Made by a program: the position numbers and the translations under genes. A DNA stretch of 64,000 nucleotides from Eucalyptus grandis (Eukaryota; Streptophyta; Magnoliopsida; Myrtales; Myrtaceae). Positions within the stretch are counted from its first letter, which is position 1. Each line of letters starts with the position of its first letter. Location of the stretch: contig NC_052620.1 in the NCBI RefSeq assembly GCF_016545825.1, positions 11,966,001-12,030,000 of the forward strand, written 5' to 3'. Shown here one piece after another: positions 35,366-46,262 of the stretch. The notes beneath the pieces are model-generated. The model saw nothing but the letters and a program-made list of their open reading frames with translations. It was not told the origin of the DNA and did no database searches.

Positions 35366-35510
35366 TTATTTGAAAACATAATCCTTTTTCCTTATGTTTT
35401 GAACACGGAATTTTCTAATAGGCTACACTTTTTGAAAGAAGCCGAAGTCACAGCTTATTGAAGTTTGTAAGTTACACAAAAACAATCAAGAACCAACTTC
35501 TTGAAAAAAT
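35366..35510. repeat. Direct repeat partner of 52765-52910
   Basis: Shares 'tcacttatttgaaaacat', 'aagaagc' and 'cttattgaa...tttgtaagtta' in the same order with 52765-52910, at roughly 75-80 percent identity by eye. The left boundary coincides with the end of the Mutator-like TIR, which suggests the element inserted into this repeat. Confidence 0.6.
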
Positions 35511-35838
35511 CATTATCAGGTCACTTGATATGATTCTGACAAAAATCACATTTTGGAACAAACTTTGTCAATCGTGTTAAAGTCATGGATTCTTATATCA
35601 TGTTGAAAATCATCAGATTAAAATGCTCAATAAAATGCAATTTTTTTTTTTACACGTTCTGTTATTATGCCATTTCAGGTATTGTTTAGAAGTTATTGTT
35701 TTTATAAATAACTACATAGAAAAAAGAAAACGATCCATAGAAGAGGGAAAAAAGAAGGTAGATGGTGGAATAGCTGAAGAGTAGGGCGACGAGGACGGGT
35801 CATTAACCCATATTTTAACTCATATTTATCAAAGTGGA

Positions 35839-36504
35839 GGGAAAAGTACCAAAAAAGTCATAAAACTATTGCACTGATATCAATTCAATTTTAAACTTTT
35901 CAATTGAACTAATTTAGTCATAAACCTTTTTATATTTATACAAATTCAGTCCATCTAGTTAATTTTGGTCAATTAGCGCTGACGTGGATGCCGGTCAAAA
36001 TTTTTTTCTTTTCTTTTTCTTTTCATTTTCCTTTTCTTTTGTCCCTTCTTCCTTCTCGGTCTGTCCTCGTGGTGGTCGGCAAGCCTCCCGTTCGGTGGCC
36101 CTTGAAGCCCTCACCGGTCGTCAGCGATCATTGGGTGAGGGTTGCGAAGCCCTCGCCGATGGCTGGTGAGGGTTGCGGCCCTCACCCGGCCTTGCCTAGG
36201 GTCGTGGGTGAGGTGACTTTGCCTAGTTTTGGGCGAGGCTAGCCCCGCCTTGGCTAGGGTCATGACCCCCACCACCGGGAGGATAGTTCAAGGAGGAAGA
36301 AGGGATAAAAAAAAAAAGAAGAAAAAAAAACATTAATTAAAATATCCAAAAAAAAAAAAAATACTGGTCGTCATCCACGTCAACATCCATGTCAACACCG
36401 GCCAATCCAAATTGACCGAATGGATTGAATTGGTACCAATAAAAAAAGATTTATGATTGAGTTGGTTTAATTGAAAAATTTAGAATTGAATTGGTACTTT
36501 TCCC
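35839..36504. mobile_element. Mutator-like element with GC-rich cargo
   Basis: Flanked by the perfect 10-bp repeat TCAAAGTGGA (35829-35838, 36505-36514). Terminal inverted repeats of about 150 bp begin GGGAAAAGTACC and include 'ctgacgtggatgccgg' with its inverted partner at 36368-36400. The centre (36035-36280) is GC-rich and carries repeated 'ggtgagggttgcg'/'gcctaggg' phrases. It encodes no transposase. Mutator elements make 9-10 bp duplications, so class is well supported; whether the centre was captured from a gene is unknown. Confidence 0.8.
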
Positions 36505-36514
36505 TCAAAGTGGA

Positions 36515-37186
36515 TGGTAAATGGGCCAGGCCAAATCTCAACAAACTTTTTTGTACTGCGGAAGTTTTGATAGTTTAGTCATAAACATTGGTAACAACTC
36601 TGCAATGACATCATACCCTATAGGTTTTTGTTATTCAAATAGTCACATAATCTTGTAATAGTTTTTGTCAAATGTATTAATCATTTATAGTCAAAGTACA
36701 ACACCTTTAAAAGATGCACTACTAAAGTCACACCTGTTAACACAATATATTGACACTTAATTTTGACAACCCATTTTGGTATTTATTACACAGAAAAATT
36801 AGGGGCCAACTCGGTCTCAAATATATTAGTTAATTACTTTTAAGTATTAGGAGAATATTGATTAAGTCCATATGATTTCATTAAACTTGAGCTAAATGGA
36901 TTGATACAAGGGGCTTTTGAGCTTAACTGGATTAATTAAATTGAGCCAATAAAGTGAAAATGGGAATAAGCCCTTAATTGGCCGAAATTCCGAAATGTTT
37001 TATGCATTTTGAATTAGGAGATTTTGATTTAGTGGAGCAATCTTGAAGAGTGATTGAACTCTTTATTATCAAAATTTAAATCACATGGGAAAGAAAGGCT
37101 AATTTCCTCTTAATAAATATAAGATATATTCTTTGGGTTTAATTTAGAAAAGTAACGAATTTTGTGCTTAAAAGAGAAGTCCTAAC
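36515..37186. other. AT-rich spacer before copia-3
   Basis: Contains 'ttggccgaaattccgaaatg' (36978-36997), a phrase reminiscent of the giant LTR/Gypsy debris, but no open frame. It ends with CTAAC (37182-37186), the target duplication of copia-3. Confidence 0.35.
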
Positions 37187-37420
37187 TGTTGGAGATATCA
37201 ATTCCATATCGATTATATTGTCAATAAATTGATTCAGTTAATATATGTTTGGCTTGGTAAAGTGGGAATGTAATCGTAATGTAATCTTGTATATTTCCTT
37301 TTCTGTCTTTCTCTTGTAACATATATAGAGCAATGCTCTTGTACATGAATATATAGAAAGAATACAAATCACAATTTCTCCCAAAACACTCTCCAATTTT
37401 CTCTTCTTCAATTTCAGTCA
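37187..37420 (+). repeat. Copia-3 5' LTR
   Basis: Begins TGTTGGAGATATC and ends TTTCAGTCA. Lacks a 12-bp stretch near its start that is present in the 3' LTR. Includes the TATATAG box at 37321-37327. Confidence 0.93.
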
Positions 37421-37432
37421 TGGTATCACAGC
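37421..37432 (+). other. Copia-3 primer-binding site
   Basis: TGGTATCACAGC directly abuts the 5' LTR and matches the initiator tRNA-Met complement TGGTATCAGAGC except for one base. Confidence 0.88.
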
Positions 37433-38031
37433 ATCGATCCTAGACCTAGCTTCCGCAACCTCAGAATCTATCTTTCAAAATTGCCCTCGTTTCTTTTTTT
37501 TTTTTTGAGTTTTGTTGTTGCAGTTTTTCTAATTTGCAAAACAAACCCAAAAAAAGCTGAGTTGGAATTCAATTTTCTGATCCATGGCAAAAAGGGGGAT
37601 GCTTGAGATTTACCTTTGGAAGAGATGTCTTAAGACCAGACTCCAGCTTCATCGATTCAAACCAATCTGAATGAGCAGGAGGATACATCCGTCCCAAAGT
37701 CTGAAGATCCTCAGAACACCACCATTCTTCCTTATGTTTCGGTTCAAGCTTCGGAACCGACTCACTGGCCTCCATTTCCATGGTTTCCTATTCAAGGCCA
37801 ATGGGGCACAGGTCCAGGACAGGCATGGACTCAATATGGGCCATACACGGGAGAGAGCTTGCACGTTGTCGAACCATCGCCAAAGGAAGATCCAAGCATG
37901 CACAGAAATGGAGTTGACCCGAATTAGGGAGCGGATCGGAGGGATCCGAACCAAGGGATCGGGTCCATACCGGGTTAAGGGCCAAATCCCTACCCAGTTT
38001 ATGGACCCGATTACCTATCGTATCTGTTCCT

Positions 38032-41030
38032 TGTGACATCCAGATTTTCGGGTTCTAAATTCGACTGGATAAATAGGGCCATTTTCGTTTAGTTGAAGCC
38101 GGGGATTATGAAATTGAGATGCATGATGGGTGCATGAGTGAGGAAAAATGTCAATTGAAGTATAGAGGTGTCAATTTAAATTATGGAGATTAAATGAGGA
38201 TAAACGGAGTAAGATTGAGTAACCAATCGGTGCCTTATACTTGCAATTTCGTGTGCCCCTCCCCTCCCTAGCCAAATGGACCAAAAAGAGAAGTCATGGG
38301 ATGTGTTTTGGTGGACTATTGGTAGCCAAGGGATTATACATGGCCAAGACTAAGTCTTGGAGATATTTTGTGAAGAAAATATCAAGCCAAGAGGCTCCCA
38401 CCTCTTCCTCATCTCTATCTCTTCTCTTCCTCTCACCCTGACACCACCGTCCATCTCCCTCCTCCCTCTCACGACTTCCTCCTCTCTGTTCTGGCCTCAT
38501 TTTCATTTTTCATGGGAAAAACCGGCAGCTCCTTCCTTTGAAAGCTGAAGCCCCTTGCAGCGCCACACGTCCACGCCTCCACTTGTGTCGGTCAATGAAA
38601 GGAGCTGTCTTCACCGATTATTGACCATCGAAACCCATGTGGCTTCAATCCACCGAAACTCTGCCAACAGCTGCTTCCCCACCGAAGCCCCACGCGTCCG
38701 AGCTGCCCCCATTCGGTCAAGTATCCAGCAGCTTCATCAACCCCAGCAGCACGCGCCCACTGCAACGCCCCTCACCCAGCAGCGACATCTGCTGCTTTCC
38801 ACCGGAGTCCTAGTCCACGCTGCATTTTCAATTGGATTGTTGACCGAGATTTTCTCGTCGGTTGTCCACGACGCCACCTGGCCCAACATCTACGAGCAGC
38901 TCCATCTTCGCTGCTTCGCGTGCCTCCAGTCCACATGCCGGTCTCCACTTACCCATCTTCGGCCAGCAAACCCACTTCTTCGGTCAACACTTCTCTTGGT
39001 TGAAGCCGCCGGTTGACTGAGCAACCCATTTCCACGAAGCTGCAACCCACCGAGATCTCACTTTGCTGCCATGTGCTTCTCCATCTCACTGCCGTGGAAG
39101 CCATGATCCCTCCGCAAAGCCAACGCACGCCAGCTGAAGACCGTCGAAGCACCCCCTCAATCGAATCTCTCTCTGCTGATGGTTGCTCTTTACTTCATCG
39201 CGTGGATTGCTGCCTCAACGAAGACCAACTGCTTCGGTCTTCCTTCGCCACACCAGTTGGACCGAGCCCAACGCCACAGCTACTTTTTCATTCAGCCCAA
39301 TTGAAGACTTGAAGCCCACATGAATTGCAGCAATTCAGCCCATGGGGGTTTAATTTAATTGAAGCCCACATGGAGTTCGGCCCAAGCTCGACAGCCCATT
39401 CTCAGTTTATTTGCTCAGCCCATTGAAGTTGTTTTTCGGCCCAGCTCGCAAGATCAGCCTGCAATCCATTGGAGATTAGTTTGAAGCCCAAGCTCAGGCC
39501 CAAGTTCAGCTCGTTTTTAGCTCAGAGTTTCTTCGGGCTTGTGAAGTTCTTGGCCCGGCCCAAGTTCGGCCGTCGTTGCATCGTCATCGCAGTATCCCGG
39601 TCTTCGTTTTTCGCAAGTGAGTTTTACTCACTAATGCCTTCTTAGTGCGCTAATTATACTTAAAGGTTGATTAGTTTTAATTAAGTGTAATTAGGTTGTT
39701 AGATTAGAATTGATTAGTGATTATTAGTTAATTGCTTTGCATATTAGTGGTGTGATTAGTGTAATTAAATAGAGAATTACTTGTAGTATTTATTGGATGC
39801 TTCTTGGGATTTTTCCCGTCCCTTATCGGGTGTTAATTAAGCGATTCGGGCCTAGGTGGTATTTTTAGGAATTAAATATTTAATTTTCGAAATTAATTAT
39901 TTAATTATTTATTTCCCGGAAATTCAATCGGGATGGCCGGTGACCGGGATTTTATGCTGATGATCATGGCGTAGTCCGTTTATTTAATTGAGCTTTATAT
40001 TGTGCTAAATTGAATTTATTTATTTAATTTTCGAAATTAATTATTTAATTATTTATTTTCCGGAAATTCAATCGAGATGGCCGATGACCGAAATTTCGTG
40101 CTGATTGTCGTGGAGCAGCCCGTTTATTTATTTGAGCTCTATTTGGTGCTAAAGTAATTTAAGATTTGAATTTAAGATTTATTCCTAAATTGAATCGGTG
40201 AGGGCTACTAGTTCTTGAGAGGGTGGGACCGTAAAGCCACTAGTTCTTGAGAGGGTCGGGTGGGACCGTAAAGCCACCAAATCTAAGGAATTGCTTGGTG
40301 TGGGATAAATGACCTAGAAATGATTCGACTAGGTCGATTGATCGATGATTCGATCTGAGAGTGTCTTGATGTGATTCATTGCCTTGGTTTGATGTTGTGA
40401 ATTGAATGATTGAAGGGAGACGATTGTGAGTGGTCTTCCTGATGTGAAATCGACTAAGTCGATTAGATCGATGCTTCAATCTGTGATGTGATTGCTTGTG
40501 TGCTTATTTGATATGTACTAATATGCAGGTGGAATCTGAGGCTAAGGTAAGTCTTCTAACTCATGTTGTGCATAGGCAGCCCTAAGGTGTATTAGTTTAC
40601 TAATCGGGTCTTAGGAGGTAGAACTTGCTGAGACGTTGTCTCAGTGGTTATTGAATAACCATTTCAGGACCTGGATGAGGAGCCTAAGGAGCATGAATTT
40701 GATGAGGAGATCCCTGTTGAGGAACCCAAAAAGGAGTACGTGGAGGAGGACCCCGAGTATGACATCGAGTACGACCCGGATGAGGATCGAAATCCTATCC
40801 TGTCTTGTCAGACCTTGTTTGCATGTAAAAAGTTGTAGTTGTGAATTTTCAATAAGAAAAATGTATGGCCTGCTTTTCTATTCCATTGTTTTATTGTCTG
40901 GGGAATTGTAACTGCTTCCGCATGTGCATATATAAAAGAAAGGGTCGGCGATACATAGTCCTGGGATATCGCATTTTAAAATCGACCAAAAGTAAGGGAT
41001 GTGTGCGTGCCTGAGGGTCAGGGCGTGACA
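38032..41030 (+). mobile_element. Giant ORF-less solo LTR 2, inside copia-3
   Basis: 2999 bp from TGTGACATCC to GGGCGTGACA, flanked by TTCCT (38027-38031) and TTCCC (41031-41035). It has no RT, PBS or internal LTR. The centre is CT-rich and then GC-rich (38390-39560), with many 'agcccaagctcgg' phrases. The 3' third has a tandem duplication of the 'gagcttta/ttatttaattttcgaaattaatta' unit (39865-40010 and 40015-40160). It interrupts the copia-3 gag leader and has the opposite orientation to giant LTR 1. Frames such as 38555-39016 are composition by-products. Confidence 0.8.
39860..40165 (+). repeat. Tandem duplication within giant LTR 2
   Basis: Two units of about 140 bp share AATTTTCGAAATTAATTATT, ATTTATTT(C)CCGGAAATTCAA, GATGGCCG(G/A)TGACCG and CCCGTTTATTTA. 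A shorter GC doublet follows: 'ccactagttcttgagagggt' occurs at 40206 and 40236. Confidence 0.8.
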
Positions 41031-41103
41031 TTCCCCACTAGCAACTATGGCCGACTCGAAGCCGGCGACCCACTATTCACATCACCGGTGCATGGACTTG
41101 ATC

Positions 41104-42220
41104 TGAAGCTCATTTAGCTACAGCTCACTGGTCCCAACAACTACAGCACCTGGGCACGCGATTTCCGTCGAGCCCTCATCACCAAAGACAAAGAGGGATT
41201 TCTCGACGGATCCGTGCCCTACCCAATAGAAGAACAACTTCAATGGCACTGGCGTCGGTATAATCAGTTGGTACGTACCTGGATTGGAAATTGCCTTGCA
41301 TCGGACGTTGCAACGGGGCTTCCTCCGACAAACGACTCGAAGAACTTTTGGGAGTCCATCCGTGAAATGTATGGACGGGTCGATCAGGTGAAATTGTTCA
41401 CCATAACGCAAGCCCTCTCCGAATTGAAGCAAGGGAACCTCACGGTTACCGCTTGCTTCAATCGGCTTTCAGCCCTTTGGAACGAGCTTGAGGCAGCCGA
41501 GGAGAGATTGGACGGACCTGAAGCAACACTTCATCAGTATAGGGATATGAAAGAAAGAGAGAAAGTGACACGATTCTTGCTAAGCCTAAACGAGACATAC
41601 ACTACCTTTAAGTCGCAGATCTTGATGACGGAGCCAACACCCTTGCTTGGATGAATTTATTAGCTGGCCGTTCAAGAAGAAAGTCAGAAGTTGGTGACCA
41701 CCGAGCACACGCGAGCAGTTGATGGAGTTGCTCTTGCTACTGCGTTCGCTAGAGGCCTTGCTTTGCTCGACCCGACACACGGCGGCCATGGATGAAGCAA
41801 TAGCTTCAGGAGCTGGTGGTCTTGCGGCTGCAGTGATGAGGAGAACAAGTGGGAACCCTAAGAACCCACTGATGGACGGTCAGGATCAAAAGAAGCCATC
41901 CAACGGCTCAATACCCATCTGCCAACTCTTTTGGATCCAACGGTGGGCAGCAAAGGAGATCCGATAGTGGATTTTCTTCCTTTGGTGCGCTAGAATCTAA
42001 GGGCTCTAACTTGGCCATGTCGGCTCAAATGTTTGTGGGATCCAACGGCCCATGTCACGCCACGTCATTACACAGACCGGGTGGGCAAATTTCAAAAAAT
42101 AAAGGAAAATTTTGTGAATATTGCAAATGTCCACACCATACTATAGAAACTTGCTGAAATTGCATGGCAAGCCAGGTGATAAAGAAAAAAAGGAAAAGGA
42201 ATTTTTTGCTTATCAAGTGT
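41104..42220 (+). pseudogene. Copia-3 gag with CCHC knuckle
   Basis: From about 41104 the frame gives LTGPNNYSTWARDFRRALI, FWESIREMYGRVDQVKLFT and LSALWNELEAAEERLDGPEA, a typical UBN2 capsid region, ending at a stop at 41652-41654. After frame changes a CCHC knuckle (CEYCKCPHHTIETC) follows near 42112-42156. Gag forms the particle that packages element RNA. Its 5' coding leader (37671-38031) was separated by giant LTR 2. Confidence 0.85.
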
Positions 42221-42279
42221 AGGCATTAAGGACTGATGGGGCATACCAACCAATCAACCAAGACCAATACCAGAATATC

Positions 42280-42465
42280 ATGAGGGCTCTGGATCGTTTA
42301 ACCATAAGTGACAAGAGTGCAGGCTTTTTAGGTACTATCCTTGGTGAAATGAACTCAATACCAATTGATGCATGGATTATAGATTCTGGTGCAAGTGATC
42401 ATATAATATGCAATGAGAAATTATTTTCCCATGCTCAGAAAAGTCCATATTTATATTATGTGTAA
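42280..42465 (+). pseudogene. Copia-3 protease fragment
   Basis: The frame contains AWIIDSGASDHIICNEKLF, the canonical copia aspartic protease active site DSGAS. A stop follows at 42463-42465. The next sequence ('gagtttgagttcaacttgatatctgtttctaaagc') still encodes FNLISVSKA in another frame, the usual protease C-terminal neighbour. Confidence 0.85.
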
Positions 42466-42779
42466 CTTCCGAATGGCAATGTTACTCATGTTGCTAAGGT
42501 TGGAATTGTTCACCTTAGCTCCAATATTGTCCTTAAAAATGTCCTCCACATTCCAGAGTTTGAGTTCAACTTGATATCTGTTTCTAAAGCTTGTGAAGAC
42601 AATTCTTGTGGTGTCATATTCAACTCCGACAATTATTTCTTTCAGGATCTTTCGACTAGCAAACCGATGGGCTTGGGTAGTGTTGCACAAGGACTTTACT
42701 TTTGGATTAGTTCTTCTAAAGTTTTTTTGATAAAAGCACTTATTGTAATGTTATTATCAATAATAAAAATCTTATTTTC

Positions 42780-43530
42780 CATCAAGGCTGGGGTCATAGT
42801 GCACGTTTTCCTAATCCAAAATGTCCCATTTGTCCCTTAGCTAAACAGTCTCGGACACACTTTCCTACTAGCACATCTCGAGCCAACATTGCTTTCTCTT
42901 TACCACATATTGATATTTGGGGACCCTATCACACACCACATCGTGATGGGTCACGATTCTTTCTTACCATTGTTGATGATTATAGTCATGTTGACTTAGG
43001 TTTTCCTCATGCAGTCAAAGAGCCAAACTTTCCCAACTCTATCAAAGTTTTTCACTCTTATTGAAAATCAATTCAAAAATCAATTCAAAGAATTCGTACA
43101 GACAATGGACGCGAGTTCTATACTAGAGAGTGTGAATCTTTTCTATCATCTAAGGGAATAATTTATGAAAGCTCTTGCACATATACTCCTCAGCAGAATG
43201 GGATAGTTGAACATAAACATCGGCACCTCTTAGAGGTTGCTTGTGCTCTTAAATACTAGGCTTCGATTCCTGAAGATTTTTGGGGAGATTGTGTTGTTAT
43301 AGCAACATATTTAATTAATCGCATGCCAACACGGATTCTCAATGGGGGAACACCTTTTCAATTGCTTTATGGAAAGGAAGCAAGAATTGATCACCTCAGA
43401 GTATTCAGATGCTTGTGCCTCGAGATAAAATGGACCCTCGTGCTATTCCATGTATTTTTATGGGATATCCCTCCTTGCAAAAGGGTTATAGAGTCATGGA
43501 GATCTCTACAGGGCACTTCTTTGTGAGCAG
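42780..43530 (+). pseudogene. Copia-3 integrase remnant
   Basis: Broken across frames: CPICPLAKQSR and HIDIWGPYHTPHRDGSRFFL with TIVDDYSHV near 42815-42990; IRTDNGREFY near 43090-43125; QQNGIVEHKHRHLLE near 43190-43235; and YLINRMPTRILNGGTPFQLL at 43308-43370. The histidine half of the zinc site is deleted (about 42770). There is a stop at 43061 and another near 43257. Confidence 0.86.
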
Positions 43531-43989
43531 GGATGTGGTTTTTCATGAAGACATATTCCCATTATGGGAAAGAACCCCCTCATCCTCTATCCCAGCTCCC
43601 AATCATCGCCCCTTTTTATCAGAAGAAGATCTATGTATGGAACCTCCATATGTAATCGTTGCACAACCTGCAACCGTGACAACCAATTCATCTCATCATG
43701 GAGTTGAATTACCCGTTCTTTCAGATGAAGAAAATCAGCCATCCGGTTCTCCGATCACTTCTTCACAACAGGAGCTACAATGTTCTTCACAAGACTCCTT
43801 AAATATCATTACTGAAGAAGAAAGAGTAGTGGAGCCTCAGCGTTTTGGTCGACATACACGACCACCCACCTAGACAAAGGATTACATATGCCCTATGCTA
43901 AATTCTCCAGGTACACAATATCCGGTATCTTCGTACGTTTCTTTTGGTCAACTGTCACCGAAACATATATGCTGTATTAGTCGGATTTC

Positions 43990-44963
43990 TGAGGAATAGG
44001 AGCCGTCTTCCTATCACGAGGCGGCACGCGACCCCAAATGGCAGGATGCAATGGAAGCAGAGCTTAAAGCACTAACTGAAAAACCACACATGGGACATTG
44101 TTCCTTTACCTCCACATCGAAGACCCATTGGCTGCAAATGGGTTTACAAGATAAAGTTCAAGGTAGATGGTTCCATCTAAAGATACAAGGCTCGGTTAGT
44201 TGCGAAGGGTTTCACACAACGGGAAGGTTTTGATTATCATGAAACCTTTTCCCTTGTAGCTAAAGAAGTTACTGTTCGTTCCTTCTTATCTATTGCCGCT
44301 ATTCGTAATTGGCAACTACATCATATGGATATTCATAATGCCTTCCTACATGGGGACTTAGATGAATAAATTTACATGGAACTTCCGTCGGGTTTATGCA
44401 GACAGGGGGAGTCTCTAGTGTGTCGTCTATGCAAATCCCTGTATGGACTTAAACAGGCCTCTAGACAATGCTATGCCAAATTCACTACTGCACTTATTGG
44501 CCTAGGATTCCAGCATTCCAAGCACGACTATGCCTTGTTTACTTGGACTGAAGGTACTTCGTCAATTTATTTGTTGATATATGTTGACGACATTCTTATC
44601 ATGGGGAACAATGAGTTGGCTATCACAAGATTCAAAAAATATTTGCATTCTACTTTTCATATCAAGGATTTGGGATCTCCCAAATATTTCCTAGGTATTG
44701 AAATAGCTCGCTTTGATAAAAGAATCGGCCTTAGTCAACGAAAGTTCGTTTTGGAGATAGTTTTAGAAGCGGGATTATCAGGATGCAAACCGGTTGCCAT
44801 ACCGATTGAACAAAATGCGAAGCTAACGATGCATGAATATGATATGAGCTTGCCCTCATCCACAGTTGATCCATTGCTGGAAGATCCATTGAGATATCAA
44901 CGTCTTGTTGGAAAACTAATCTATCTCACCATGACAAGACCCGATATTTGTTATGCAGTATAG
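43990..44963 (+). pseudogene. Copia-3 reverse transcriptase
   Basis: The N-terminal box is in broken frames (WQDAMEAELKALTE near 44040; [15 protein letters not shown] sequence near 44200). The main 195-codon frame 44376-44963 contains LCKSLYGLKQASRQC, YLLIYVDDILIMGN with the YVDD catalytic box, FHIKDLGSPKYFLGIEIAR and RLVGKLIYLTMTRPDICYAV. There is a stop at 44367-44369 before the frame and another at 44961-44963 in the connection. Confidence 0.92.
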
Positions 44964-44978
44964 ATACTCAGTCAGTTC

Positions 44979-45565
44979 ATGCACAAACCAAAGCAATCTC
45001 ATATGAATGCTGCATTAAAGGTTGTGAAGTACTTGAAGAGATGTCTAGAACTTGGTATTTTCTTATCTCGTGATTGCGATATGAAGATAATAGCTTTTTG
45101 TGATATAGATTATGCTACTTGTCCAATGACGAGGAGATCAGTTACTGGTTTTTGTATCAAACTAGGGAAGTCGCTCATCTCATGGAAAACAAAGAAGCAG
45201 TCAACCGTGTCATTATTGTCAGCCGAATCAGAATATCGAGCCATGACAAAGACTGTTTGTGAGATAGTGTGGATACATGGGTTACTTTTCGACCTTGGAG
45301 TATGAATCAAGGGACCTAGTGAATTATTTTGTGACAATGATGCTGCACTCAAGTTAGCGGCAAATCCAGTTTTTCATGAGAGGACTAAACATATAAAAGT
45401 TGATTGTCATTTCACTCGAGACAAGATTCGAGAAGGGATCATCACGGCAAGAGGAATTGGAACTGTAGAGCAGCCTGTAGATATCTTTACCAAGCCATTA
45501 TGTCAAAGACAACATACATATCTTCTGAGCAAGCTAGGTGTCCTTGACATATACAGGCCACCAGC
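44979..45565 (+). pseudogene. Copia-3 RNase H
   Basis: Frame 44979-45305 contains KVVKYLKRCLELGIFLS, DIDYATCPMTRRSVTGFCI, LISWKTKKQSTVSLLSAESE and EYRAM, the core of copia RNase H. It is broken at 45303. The downstream part still reads [20 protein letters not shown] and [13 protein letters not shown]. The end abuts the polypurine tract at 45566-45576. Confidence 0.92.
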
Positions 45566-45576
45566 TTGAGGGGGAG

Positions 45577-45822
45577 TGTTGGAAATATAATGGCAGATAT
45601 CGATTCCATATCGATTATATTGTCAATTAATTGATTCAGTTAATATATGTTTGGCTTGGTAAAGTGGGCATGTTATCATAATGTAATCTTGTATATTTCC
45701 TTTTCTATCTTTCTCTTGTAACATATATAGAACAATGCTCTTGTACATGAATATATAGAAAGAATACAGATCACAATTTCTCCCAAAACACTCTCCAATT
45801 TTCTCTTCTTCAATTTCTGTCA
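45577..45822 (+). repeat. Copia-3 3' LTR
   Basis: Begins TGTTGGAAATATAATGG and ends TTTCTGTCA, followed by CTAAC. Preceded by the polypurine run GAGGGGGAG. Confidence 0.93.
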
Positions 45823-45857
45823 CTAACTTTGTGTCTATATAAATGCTAATAAAAATG

Positions 45858-46262
45858 ACAAAAATAATCCCTACACTTCAGCCTAATGTATAATTTGGTC
45901 CATCAAATTTTAATTTGTTTAATGTGCTATATGAACTATAACCCAGTGTGTAATGTGTGCCATAAACTTTTAATTCGTTCAATGTAGTCCATAAACTTTT
46001 AATACATGTTTATTACAGTCCCTAAATTATCTATGTAGTCCTGGGTCTTGAATTGATGGAGGGATTACGTTGACCATTTTCATATAGTTCATGGATTATA
46101 TTAAATATGTACTAAAAAGTTCACAGATTACATCGAGCAAATTAAAAGTTCGACAACTATATTGTACATTGAGTTAAAGTGTAAGGATCACATTGAACAA
46201 TTTAAAAGTTTATTCATCAAATTACACATTTGATCAAACTTTAGAGAATTGTTTGTATCCTT
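45858..46262. mobile_element. Foldback MITE-like element
   Basis: The two halves are near inverted copies: 'aataatccctacacttcagc' near the left end pairs with the complement of 46235-46262. Phrases such as 'taaacttttaattcgttcaa' recur with a period of about 30-40 bp within each arm. No coding sequence. A clean target duplication was not found, so the ends are approximate; the class is probably Mutator-like by resemblance to other 'tagtccataaactttta' elements. Confidence 0.6.

Larger units (their letters stand above)
37187..45822 (+). mobile_element. Copia-3: Ty1/copia retrotransposon carrying a giant solo LTR
   Basis: Short LTRs (37187-37420 and 45577-45822) with TG...CA ends and a perfect CTAAC duplication (37182-37186, 45823-45827). 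Primer-binding site TGGTATCACAGC at 37421-37432 and a purine tract (CTTGAGGGGGAG) before the 3' LTR. Internal order gag, knuckle, protease, integrase, RT, RNase H on the plus strand. The 3.0-kb giant LTR 2 sits in the gag leader; without it the element is about 5.6 kb, normal for copia. The LTRs differ at about nine positions plus a 12-bp indel, so it is moderately old. Confidence 0.94.

Noticed and set aside
37671..38036. 121-codon frame as an independent gene
   Set aside because: It is the copia-3 gag leader, cut by giant LTR 2.
38555..39312. Frames of 153 and 99 codons in giant LTR 2
   Set aside because: Located in the GC-rich centre of an LTR, with His/Ser/Thr/Pro-biased composition, and not kept in giant LTRs 1 or 3.
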